Source of the DNA: Cunninghamia lanceolata
Lineage: Eukaryota; Streptophyta; Pinopsida; Cupressales; Cupressaceae
Reading direction: 5' to 3'
Length of the DNA: 64,000 nucleotides
NCBI GenBank assembly: GCA_027924645.1
Contig: BSBN01000809.1
Span: 47,956,001-48,020,000 of the forward strand
Part shown: positions 44,771 through 55,066 of the stretch, piece by piece
Position numbering within the stretch: position 1 is the stretch's first letter
Layout: each line of letters starts with the position of its first letter
Position numbers and translations under genes: made by a program
Notes under the pieces: model-generated
What the model saw: the letters and a program-made list of their open reading frames with translations, nothing else
What the model was told of the DNA's origin: nothing
Databases searched by the model: none

Positions 44771-44816
44771 GCCACTTAAGACCCCTTTTTGGCCCCCCAT
44801 CTTCTTGCACTTACCC
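44771..44816 (-). repeat. Right terminal inverted repeat
   Basis: On the minus strand it begins GGGTAAGTGCAAGAAGATGG and continues GGGGCCAAAAAG, matching the left end with one mismatch in 32, followed by extra bases and AAGTGGCCA. Confidence 0.85.
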
Positions 44817-44820
44817 TGAA
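44817..44820. repeat. Target-site duplication, right copy (TGAA)
   Basis: Matches the four bases before the left TIR. Confidence 0.6.
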
Positions 44821-44930
44821 GCGGTTCTGATTCTCCAGGTCATCATAAGATGCAAGAGGAGAGCATACTTTGTTTTTAAGAAAGAATTGGAACCCATATT
44901 TCCTAAAAAGTTGCTAACCCACAACTCATA

Positions 44931-44945
44931 ACCGCTCTGATACCA
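44931..44945 (-). other. Primer binding site, initiator Met tRNA type
   Basis: On the minus strand it reads TGGTATCAGAGCGGT, the common plant LTR-retrotransposon primer binding site, directly abutting the LTR end at 44946. Confidence 0.85.
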
Positions 44946-45389
44946 TGTTAGATTTGGTTGTGAAGCCACCCATAATCAAAATGACTGAAGGAAAGAAAGA
45001 ACATAAATCTAGAGATGAGATAAATTAACACTCCCTTGCACTGAATTGAACTAGCAAATGGAAGAGGTTCAAGTGTTGTATATATGGCAAGATAAAGGAA
45101 AATATTTTCAAGAGGAGTAATAACTCCCAACTACCCAAAATAGGTGAGAGTTATACCTACTTGGTAAATGCTAGATTACATGGTTACACCTACTAAGATA
45201 AAGACAAATTAATGGTTATGAGAGGTGGCAAATAAATCCCAAAGAGGGTGTGAGGTTCAACTACCCAAAGGTGGGTGAGAGTGACACATGTAACTGATAG
45301 ATTATGCCACGTGTCCTCATATTAACCATGTCTAATATAACCTAAGCAAGCTTAGTAATATGTGTAGGAAAAACAAATATTCTCTAACA
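44946..45389 (-). mobile_element. LTR of 444 bp, minus strand, copia-like
   Basis: On the minus strand it begins TGTTAGAGAATATTTG at 45389 and ends AAATCTAACA at 44946, giving 7-base terminal inverted pairs (TGTTAGA / TCTAACA), followed by the Met-type primer binding site. The short LTR suggests Ty1/copia (inference). Only about 110 bases of internal sequence follow before the right end of the DNA transposon, so the rest is missing or displaced. Confidence 0.8.
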
Positions 45390-45424
45390 TAAGGAAAATA
45401 AAAAACCTACACTAACAAAGTTGT

Positions 45425-45760
45425 GCAGGATAATCCTTGGCATTACACAAGTGATGAATGATGTGAAGGGCTACACAAGAGTTGGGATGTGTCTTATGAG
45501 TTATGTAATATGGTTCTAAGCATTATGTCAATGGTGCATGAAGCAAAGAGCTACACATGATGGTGTGGAATGGTTCCTAGTGTAGTGTAGGTGGTGCATG
45601 CTACAAGTAGCTATATATGTTGGTGTGACATGATTCCTAGCACTATGTGCATGTCATACGATGCAATGAACATTGCACATGAGGTTGTGTAATGTTGTGC
45701 AAATGACTAAGGCTAGTGCATGAGATTGTATGGTAATGCACAATTCAAGTGGGATGGTGT
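45425..45760. repeat. Degenerate tandem repeat of about 65 bp
   Basis: Four to five diverged units share words such as GGTGCATGA, AGCTACACATGATGGTGTG and ATGGTTCCTAG. The repeat fades out on both sides. Confidence 0.6.
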
Positions 45761-46656
45761 TTATAGACACTATTTAAGAAACTTGCTAAGTAAGGGTCAC
45801 GTTCTCCTCAATCAAGCCACTAGGTGGACCAATTTAACAATGATGAGCTAAGATTGAAGACATCAAGCAACTATGCATATGCTTAGAATGATGATGCAAG
45901 TTACTAATGGCCTTACCAAGATGCTCTATGATGTTTCTAGTATGCTCTTATCTGAATAGTCTTTTGATTATTCCAAGATCATATAAATGCATTAAAGCTG
46001 GTTCTTATATACACCACTCTAGCATGTAATTTGAAATAAGTTGCATGTTAATTGGCTCATAATGGCTAATAAGGAAGAAAAACACTAGACCAATTTAAAA
46101 ATTTAAATTTAAAATTGTGGGGTTCAAATATGCATGTGTACAAGTGACCTAGGTCAAATTTGCATTTGTGAGCCTAAACTTGACTGATGAATGGTGGAAC
46201 TTGTTGATCATATTCAAACCCTTAGAACATATAGATATGGAATGAGTCTAAGGTATAAATATTTGTCAAAGTCCATGTAAAACTATACCATCTTATATAC
46301 TAATCAATACATAAAAATAACCCAATTAAAATAAACCTAAAACATTAAAAAAAAGACATGTATGTGCAATTTTTACAATTACAATATGGTTGAACATAAA
46401 TATAAAAAGAATTTAAATAAAAAACCAAAACAAAATATTCATGCTTAATAATCCTGCTAACCCTTGGATGAGTTTTAGAAAAATATGTTTTCTACTCTGT
46501 GTATGACTACAAGGTTTTGTACCTTGCAATTTCTTTATTATTTTGCAATTTTCCCATTTGGGCCATTGGACGTCACTTTAATTTCTGATTATTGACATAA
46601 AGAAAATCATGTGACTTCCACAACACATGAATAATATCTCTTTTTTAATAGATGGA
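45761..46656. other. Unassigned AT-rich DNA
   Basis: No gene, RNA or clear repeat recognised between the tandem repeat and the retrotransposon target site. Confidence 0.4.
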
Positions 46657-46661
46657 TCTAT

Positions 46662-49600
46662 TGTCACATCCCTCTTTTTGAAAACAATTATGCTATTTAC
46701 TTTCTTGCGAATTTTAGTAATTTAATATGTTGTGAATGACATGGAAATCGACAATTTATCTTACAAAGTTGTTATATTGAATTGTGGAATCTAATGATTA
46801 CGATCAAGGTGATATTGTAGACTAAATATCTTTATAATAAATGCAATGATGTTTGGATATATTATGTTTTGATTTGAACATAGGTGCTTTGACCCCAAAA
46901 TTGTATGTGAGTTTGTCGATGCAGGAACAGGTGGATCGTGTTCGACGGGAGGAGAAAGTATCTTCGAGAGAGAGTATAGACTCTGGAAATTAACCATGGG
47001 CGTTTGTTACTGGGATCGCCAAACAGGTAGATAAACCTTGGAACCAACCAGTAAGTGTTGTATGTCGGTTGGGTTAGTTAACTAGACGTCGACGTCAAAG
47101 GATAGAGTGTGACATCCTAGTCGAAAGTCATCATGTAGAATCTTGGAGTCGTCGATGTCGTTGTAAGTCCATCATAGCAAGTCGACTTATTTAGACGTTT
47201 AATATTTTTCGCTTATAAGTATTTATTGAACCATCTTGTGGTGAAATTGTAATTCACGTCTCATAATCGAAATGTGCGAGAAGTCAGCTTGGTCCGTCTA
47301 ACGTTGTAAGAACTCGTTCGCATTACGATCAATCCATCGTGATTGTCGTAAAACGCGTCGAACTTGTGTTGTGAATTTATTCTTTTCCTTTTGGCCAAAA
47401 AGTTGCTCTAGAGACTTGTTAACCGTCGTCTTGTCAAGTTTAACCTCTCTTTTAGCTTTTAGATGCTTTGTGTTCGAGTGAGCTTTGGTTAACGAAGTCT
47501 TCACCATGATTGGATCTGTTGCAATAAGTTAAACATTTACCATGGTAATCTGTGAACCTTGGGCCTATGCATGTCATTGTGACGTGTGTCCTAATATAGG
47601 CAATTGTGTGATGTTGAGATGCCAAGTGTGTGTAAACCATGCAAGAATGGCTTAGATTTTATGCCATGTATTCTTTTCTTTCCTTAATATTCTTGTTGAT
47701 TGTTGAGTTGCGGAATGTTATTAAAAATCATTTTCCCATTTAAACCTTTATGCTTAGCCTCGTATGAGAGTTAAGATTCTATTTCACTGTGAGAAAGAGA
47801 GAGAGCCAGCTCAGCGGTTGTAATGAAGTTAACCGATGTCTTTAATGACGAAAACTGTCTCATAAATGAGGGAGCGAAATCAAGGGGTGGCTGTTGTCAA
47901 GAGGTCATCAAACCGCAGTCTTAGAGGAGCGGTTTCCTTCTCATAAAGGCGGCAGAGAGTGATGGGAGAGGGAATCAGTTGTGAGTGGAGAATGGATCGA
48001 TGTAATTGACGTTGTGTGGCAAGGAAACTACAGATAGAGTTCCTTCGAAGTAGGAAGATAGACGGGAGATAGTTAGAAGAATGAGATGGAGAAAGGAACG
48101 TGGGAGAGATATTCGAGGGTGAGAGAGAGCAAGACGGAGAAAAAGGCCATCGTGGTTGGTATGGAAAGAAAAGTAAGTGCAGAGGGGAAGGAGTTTGAGT
48201 GGCTGGCGGTGGCAAACAGAGAGAGTGCATTTTCTTTTGAGGGGATTAGTTTTTCTAGAGAGTGGAGAGTTGCTGAGTAGAGAGTGACGGAGAGAAATAG
48301 CTGTGGGAGCTTCTGTACAGTAAAGAACTTCTACGTAGTGAACGGTTCCCTGAGGAGGATCGATTTATGGGGAAATAAGAGTGAGCGTCTCTTCTAAAGA
48401 GTGAACAGATTCTGAGTGGAAAGCAACAGAGAGAGACTGTGTTAACTGTGGGAGCTGGGGTATTCGCTTTGGGTAGTCATCCGAAGATTTTGGAAGTGGT
48501 AGAAGAGTGATAACCGTGGTAGTCCCTTGTTGTCTGGAGGAGAAACGGCAGAAAGGCACGAGTGGAAGCTTTTGTGAAGTTACCGGGCAGAGAGGAGGAC
48601 ATTTAACCTAGAGGAGAAGTCAAATTTGCCACAGCAACCTACAACAACGTCCGCAGGTTCATTTCTTTTGTTTTCTTCTCGCAGTTTAGACCAGTACGTA
48701 AGCAAGTTTCATGTTTGCGAAAGATGAATACCTATAATATGAGTAGAATAGAATGACAACGTAATTCAACTACGATTTCAGTGTGCGGTTAATCCATGAA
48801 ATAGAAGTATTACTGTTTCATTATTGTTGTGTTTGTGAATTTTAAAACTCAGAAAAGAGGTATGCTGTCTTCTAGAATCCGTAAACTCAGAAATGGTAGC
48901 ATTTTTGCCATAAATTAAACGATGTAATATAAGAACGCAGTTCTCTAACGTATATTCATTTAGGAACGACCTTATATTGATGCAAGTTGTAATACACCTT
49001 CCTTGAACGATAACTCCATAGCGAGTAAACATGTTGCTCCACGTGCATGTTGCGTAGGAGTCAAAAACCACAGTTTTAAGTTTGTTTTGACATAAAATTT
49101 AGTATGTTTAATAGCCAAGAAATGCTGTTGTAAACGGCTAATGTCTTATCCATCATACATCTTTAGTTAGAGGTCGACCATGCATTGGTTATCTTTAATG
49201 ACATAAGAAAGATTCCAAAACTATATATTTATATATATATTATTTACGACTCTCATCTTGTTGAACCATGTGAAACTAATAACACGGAAAGAGGAATAGG
49301 CAAATAAAGTTTTAGTAATGGTTAGGAAACCGTCATAGATCTGAAACGATCCATTTGAGTTGAAAACCGGCATGTGAGTTGAAATTACATTGCATGCAAT
49401 GGTGTTAGAATCGTTTTACCTTGTAGACCATATGAGTCTAGAATCCTCAAATTTTGGAATAATGGGAAATGGCTTTAAATGTTTGAGTATGTTGTGTAAA
49501 CATGGGAAGCAAGTAAACAAATAGGAAACCACTTAGGAGTGGGCGCTTATAAGCAATGTTTTTACCTGAAAATGGATTATGAAACTCTGAACTCAAGATT

Positions 49601-50350
49601 AGAGTAAAAAGTGCACCATGCGCTATTGTAGAAGGATCTCCTAAACCCTTGAGGTCATCAAGGTCGTCAAATAGTTAAAACTAAACAAATAGGAAACTGT
49701 AGGATTTCGACTAGTTCAAGTCGAGTAGGGTGGGTGAACCAAGTTCATGCATTCTTAGAATGCTAATCAAAAACAAATGCTTTGGCCAAGGTGATGTACT
49801 ATCCTCAAGTGCATCGAACGTTCACCGTAACTGGATGGCGTTTCTTGTGGAGTGTCGTGCATGACTAGAGGGTATCTAGGGATCTGCGCGATAACAAGAC
49901 ACGTAGGTTACAACACCAGAGCTCAGATGGCAAACACCAATGGTTATCCTAAGTCTATCCTCTTGAGTAGGGTAGGGCCACTTCCGGTTAGGAAGGAGTG
50001 CGGGAGACCGACGGTCTGTGGTTGGAGATTAAGCTCCTTGAAGATACTTTCTCTTCCAAATGCTGAGGAATGCCAAGTCTTGAATATGATGGATCAACAA
50101 TCGAGATGCATGATAATGGTATGTTTCCAATATTTGTTGTTTCAGGAAAATTTCATCTATTAGAAAAAAAAATGTTTAATGTTCATCATTTCTTTCAGCT
50201 TTATAAAAATGAGATCATGTTTGTGATAAAATGAAAAATGTTGTATTGGATTATAGATGAGTAACTTTTGTATTTGATTTCCTAGTAAAAAAAAAATTTA
50301 CCGTTGTGATTACTTAGTTTCTTCTTGTCATTTCAGATCTGGATGTTACA
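46662..50350 (+). repeat. 5' LTR, 3.69 kb
   Basis: Starts TGTCACATCCCTC and ends GGATGTTACA. It includes a purine-rich GAGAGA region (about 47790-48560) and a TATATATTTATATATATATA run near 49230. Open stretches inside it recur in the 3' LTR and show no domain. Confidence 0.95.
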
Positions 50351-50352
50351 TA

Positions 50353-50364
50353 TGGTATCAGAGC
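50353..50364 (+). other. Primer binding site (initiator Met tRNA type)
   Basis: TGGTATCAGAGC begins two bases after the 5' LTR. Confidence 0.95.
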
Positions 50365-50458
50365 TAACCAGGTTTAGCACTAGGGCTGATGAGTCCACTA
50401 ACCTGATTAGGAAATCATCATTATGCGGGTAGCTAATGATTTGGTTTATTGTGCCAGG

Positions 50459-50905
50459 ATGGTATACACCAAGAAAACTGCAAGAAAATCCTTCACGGGT
50501 AAGAAGCGTTATCTGCAAGCTAAGTAGAAACGACTTGCGATGATCAAGACCATAGAGAAAACCAATGACGAAAATGACCTATGGCTTGACGATGTGGAAA
50601 CCTTAGCCAATGCAATGTCTCGACTTAAGCGAGTGAGGAGAGAACTCCTAGAGGGAGCAGCGATGGCGGCTCGAACCATGATCAACCGCTGCTCCTGGAT
50701 TGTAACTGATAGTGTACCTGTTAGTGTACCTGAGAGTGTACCTAGTACTACACCCATGATCACTAGAGATCCACGTGTAGTACCTAGAGCTGAGATTATT
50801 GAGTTATCATCTGATAGTGAGTCTAAGGGGTATACACCTCGTGATTATGTGTCGGACAATGAATCCGAAGGTTACACTCCACTAGATAACACTGTAGAAA
50901 CATGA
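50459..50905 (+). pseudogene. Short broken reading frame upstream of gag
   Basis: Begins with ATG at 50459 (MVYTKKTARKSF, basic), has a TAG at 50525-50527 (from AAG or CAG), and runs to TGA at 50903-50905. The middle is charged; the end is rich in Ser, Asp and Glu with repeated D-S-E-S and SVPESVP words and the duplicated phrase (S/D)-E-S-x-G-Y-T-P. It lies in a different frame from gag. It may be the N-terminal extension of gag after an indel between 50906 and 51078, or a separate small protein. Confidence 0.4.
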
Positions 50906-51078
50906 GAATTGTCTATCTCTTTTGATGTTGAAACAATTTTGCAAAATGAATAAAGACAAAATTTTAGTTTGAGAACAATTATGATTATGATCAAATGTTG
51001 TGTTCTTTTGATGATGTTTAATTTAATAAGTGCAAAACTGATTAGTATATGTTTAATTAGGTGTGAAATTAAACTAGC

Positions 51079-51858
51079 ATGGACCAATCAAGGTTTAACA
51101 AGGGGGAGGATCGGGAAGGTCATAACTCTCGGGAAAACTCCACTAACAAGTTGGATAGGATCCTCAACATGCTCACGGAAACCAAGGAAAGATTGAACAA
51201 ACTGGAAAGGAAAATGGATGAAACTGGTAACACAGAGGGTGGAAACGAGAACTCACACTTCACAAGCAAGAGTAAACATTGGGATGATGGCACGACAAGT
51301 GAGTGTCCTGATGACAGTGAAGCCCAAAGAAAAACCAAGGATAAACTTGCCTTAGAGTTATCTAAGGATATGAAGAAGGTTAACCCTCCAAAGTTCGATG
51401 GAACGAAAACTGGAGATGCAACTGAAGCATGGTTGACAGAGATGGAGAAATATTTTGAGATCAGAAACTACTCTGAGGTTACTAAAGCCGTGTGGGGAGC
51501 CTATTAGCTATCTGGGGAAGCGTCCACTTAGTGGATGAATAAGAAAATAAAGCTGGAATTAAGTCCCTTGAAGGTGACATGGGATGAATTCGTGGAGCTA
51601 TTCCAAAAATGGTGGTTACCTCAATTATACTTTGATCAGAAGTTAACGGACTTCCAAAACCTTAGACAAGGTGAACTATCTGTGGTCGAGTATGCAGAAA
51701 AATTCACTAGGTTACTGAAGTATGTTCCCCAATACCAAAAGGACGAAAGGTTCCGAATCAGAAAGTTCATCATGGGACTCAATCCTCAGATCGGTGGTGA
51801 GGTGGAGGTGCATGGTCCAAGCACCATGGATCAAGTTTATGAAAAGGCAATAAAATAG
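51079..51858 (+). pseudogene. gag, broken (chromovirus-like)
   Basis: Frame 1, starting at the Met codon 51079. The first 100 residues are charged and coiled-coil-like. The capsid part follows: PPKFDGTKTGDATEAWLTEM (about 51388-51447), then the LSGEAS region, WDEFVELFQKWWLP and FMRL-like YAEKFTRLLKYVP. This order is characteristic of plant Ty3/gypsy gag. Stops: two TAGs at about 51505 and 51532 and a TAG at 51856-51858. At the last stop a one-base change in an A-run shifts the downstream coding into frame 0. Gag forms the particle; the copy is inactive. Confidence 0.8.
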
Positions 51859-54800
51859 GAGCAGAGATTAAATCTATCTCTGCTTACCGTGACAAGAAAC
51901 ACAAGAAGTTTGACAAGAACAACAATGACCAGTCTTTTAAAAGGAAAAATGATAAGGGGTATGGAAACAGGAGGTTTGATAAGGGAAATCGAAGGAATCA
52001 AGGAGGATTTGGTAATGAGTGCAGAGGCAAAGATTTTAAGAGAAATACAAATTTTAAGAAGAATGGTGATTCTGCAAGTAGGCCATTTGAGAAGCGAGGA
52101 CCTATAGGAGGATGCTTTTCTTGTGGAGGAGATCATTACGCCAACCGTTGCCCCAACAAGAAGCCGAATGGGAGGCCTAGGAACACGAAGCTTCCTTCAC
52201 AACAGGAAGCCTTTCAGCAAAGGATTCATGCCGCTCTTGACAATCGGCAAGCGGAGTATCAAATCACTCCTATTGAGATGACAGGTACCTTATTTGGAGT
52301 TCCTGTTTCTATTCTATTTGATACTGGTGCAACAGAAAATTTTGTGTCACCTAAAGTCTTAGGTAAATTTTCTAGAAAAGCTGGTTTTATGTCAAAACCT
52401 TGGACAGTAGAGTATGCAAATAATTCAAAGGCTCAGGTAGAGCAATGCTTGTTCGAAGCTAGGATTGATGTTTCTAACTTCGCCACTGAGGCAAACTTAT
52501 ATGTAGCACCTTTAGGGTCCTACGATGTCATTCTAGGAATGAGCTGGTTGTGGAAACATCAAGCCAAAGTAGATTGCTTTCATAAAACCATTGAGTGTCT
52601 GGATAAGTCAGGCAAAACTGTAAATCTCCAAGGAATTCAGAGGGAAATAAAGGTTAGATCCATTTCTTCTAAACAACTAAAGCGGGCTAGGCGAAAGGGA
52701 TGTCAACTTTTTACAGTTAAGATGGATCTAGTAGAGGAAACCTTAGAGAAGCAATCTTTTGAGGAAAGATATCCATTTTTGTGAAACTTCAGGGATGTAT
52801 TTCCTGAGGAGTTACTAGGCTTACCTCCAAAGAGAACCTTTGATTTTGGTATAGACATTAAACCAGGATCTGAGCCAATCTCTAAAGCTCCGTATCATAT
52901 GACTACCATAGAACTTATGGAATGGCCTGAACCTACCAATGTGTCAGAGGTACGAAGTTTCATGGGATTGGCAGGATATTACAGGAAATTTGTGTTGAAT
53001 TTCTCAAGCATAGCTAGCCCCATTACCTCTTTGCAGAGAAAAGGGAAAAGGTTTGTGTGGACGGATGTATGTCAAAAGGCTTTTGACTTGTTAAAAGAAA
53101 AATTAACAACCGCTCCAATTCTGAAAGTTCCTGATCCTAAGGGAGAGTTTGAGGTTATCACTGATGCCTCGGGAGAAGGACTGGGAGGTGTGCTTATGCA
53201 AGATGGCAGGGTAGTAGCCTATGAGTCAAGGAAGCTGAAAAATTATGAGCAGAACTATGCTCCTCATGACCTAGAGATGGCAGCAGTGGTTCACGCCCTT
53301 CAGATGTGGCGACATTATTTGTTGGGAAGGACTTTTATTTTAAAAACAGATCACCAAAGCCTTCGCTACATATTCACACAACCTAATCTCAATGCAAGGC
53401 AAAGGAGATGGTTGGAACTAATAGCCGATTATGACTTTGAAATTTCTTATATCAAGGGCAAGGAAAACTGAGTAGCGGATGCCTTAAGCAGAAGAAGGCA
53501 TATAGCCTCTATAATTTCCATACATGCTAACTTTAAAGACTTAGTATTGCAAAACTTATCTGGGGATGAGTATTATGAACAAGTGAAACAGGCTCTGTAC
53601 TCAAACCCTAAGGACCCAAGATATGACGGATTCAGTTTTGAATCCAATGGATTGATGAGATTCAAGGGAAGAATATATGTTCCTGATTTAGTTGAACTTA
53701 GAAACCTTGTGTGGAAGGAAGTTCACTGTGCTCCTTACTCTGGACACCCTGGTGTAACTAAACTGTTAGCGGATGTAAAGCCGCTATATTTCTGGAAGGG
53801 AATGAAAAGCGATGCTGCAAGGTTTGTAGCTAGTTGTTTGGAGTGTCAGAGAGTTAAGGCAGAACACCAACATCCTGCTGGGTTGTTGTATCCACATGAT
53901 ATTCCGGAATGGAAATGGCAAGTTATTAGTATGGATTTTGTCCAGGGGTTACCTATGTCTAAGAATAGGCATGATGCAATATTGGTTGTTGTGGATAAAC
54001 TAACCAAGGTTGCACATTTCATACCGGGAAACCTGACAGATGGAGCACATCTTTTGGCTCGCAAATTTGTGCAAGAAATTTTTAGATTGCATGGGGTGCC
54101 TGAAAAGATAATATCTGATAGAGATGCTCGGATAACATCACGGTTTTGGCAAACCTTATTTTCTGCATTAGGGACTAAACTAAATGTAAGTACTGCTTAT
54201 CACCCCGAAACTGATGGACAGACGGAAAGAGTGAATCAGGTATTAGAAGACCTTTTAAGAATGTATTGCATGGATCAGCAACACAGATGGGAGGAATATC
54301 TACCTCTTGTCAAATTTGCCTATAACAACTCCTATCATTCTGCCATTAAGATGGCACCATTCGAAGCATTATATGGAAGGAAATGCAGAACTCCTATAAG
54401 CTGGGATAAGCTGGAAGATAGGATAAGCATTGGACCTGAAATGCTTGCTGATATGGAAGAAAAAGTTAAAGTGATTAGGAAGAGGTTGGCAGAAGCTAAT
54501 GACAGGCAAAAGAGTTATGCAGATCGCAAGCAAGTGCCTGGACACTTCTCTATTGGTGAGAAAGTACTTTTGCGAGTGAAACCCCAAAAGAGTTCTATAA
54601 AGTTTGGTAAATCTTTGAAATTGGCTCCTCGTTATGTCGGACTTTTCGAAGTTCTTGAGGTTATCAATCCGGTTGCCTACAAAGTTGCTCTACCTCCAGC
54701 CTTGTCTAGAATGCATAATGTTTTTCATGTTTTGTATTTAAAGAAATATTTTATAGGTAATAATCACATCCTAAACTGGAATTCCTTACAGATGCAAGAA

Positions 54801-54989
54801 CCCGGGGTGGTTGTGATCGAGCCACTCAAGGTGCTCGAAATGCGTAAACTTCGTTTACGTAATTGAGAAGTTTTGCAATGCAAAATACAATGGGACCAAT
54901 ATGGCGAGGATAGCGCCACTTGGGAAGATTACAAAGACATTTATCAAAGATTTCCAAAACTTTTTAAAGACATTAATGTTGCATTATAG
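51859..54989 (+). pseudogene. pol: zinc knuckle, protease, RNase H, integrase, chromodomain; RT core missing
   Basis: One frame (frame 0) throughout, with TGA stops at 52782, 53469 and 54864 and a terminal TAG at 54987-54989. A zinc knuckle CFSCGGDHYANRC (52113-52151) has only three residues between the second Cys and His. Protease shows LFDTGATENF (Asp at 52320). At about 52917-52922 the RT lead-in (ISKAPYHMTTIELM) jumps straight to EWPEPTNVSEVRSFMGLAGY, normally located after the RT active site, so the polymerase core is gone in frame. RNase H (DASGEGLGG, about 53163) and the ADALSRR end follow. Integrase has its HHCC finger (about 53730-53850), Asp in SMDFVQGLP, Asp in ISDRDARITS and Glu in YHPETDGQTERVNQ, all intact. 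The tail after 54864 (CKIQWDQYGEDSATWE) is chromodomain-like. Confidence 0.9.
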
Positions 54990-55052
54990 AAAGTTTGTTT
55001 TAAGTTTAAGTTTTTTGCTTGATAAACTTAATCATCAGGGACGATGATTTTT

Positions 55053-55066
55053 AAAGGGGAAGGATA
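55053..55066 (+). other. Polypurine tract
   Basis: AAAGGGGAAGGA plus two bases immediately precede the 3' LTR, the expected plus-strand priming site. Confidence 0.85.

Larger units (their letters stand above)
17931..44816. mobile_element. Giant DNA transposon (26.9 kb) with TIRs, transposase and second gene; Sola-like candidate
   Basis: The two ends are inverted copies: the first 32 bases (GGGTAAGTGC..., 17931-17962) match the complement of 44816-44785 at 31 of 32 positions, and both ends then carry AAGTGGCCA. The tetranucleotide TGAA flanks both sides (17927-17930 and 44817-44820). Inside, a DDE-type transposase gene runs leftward (38355-35258) and a seven-exon gene runs rightward (18262-20347). 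CG-rich palindromes lie near both ends. A 4-bp duplication and the transposase motifs are compatible with the Sola superfamily as I recall it, but this is tentative. Other DNA has accumulated inside (LTR fragments, satellite, telomere-like array), so the original element may have been shorter. Confidence 0.8.

Noticed and set aside
17927..44820. Target-site duplication of 2 bp (GA) with a one-base-longer TIR
   Set aside because: Possible, but TGAA with a GGGTAAGTG start explains more matching bases. Cannot be settled from one copy.
47880..48280. Open stretches inside the 5' LTR (and again at 56285-56685 in the 3' LTR)
   Set aside because: They occur in GA-rich LTR sequence on both strands, duplicated because the LTRs are duplicated; no domain is recognisable.
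44931..50364. tRNA-like words (TGGTATCAGAGC) as possible tRNA genes
   Set aside because: Only the 12-15 base complement of a tRNA 3' end is present, directly beside LTR ends, so these are primer binding sites.
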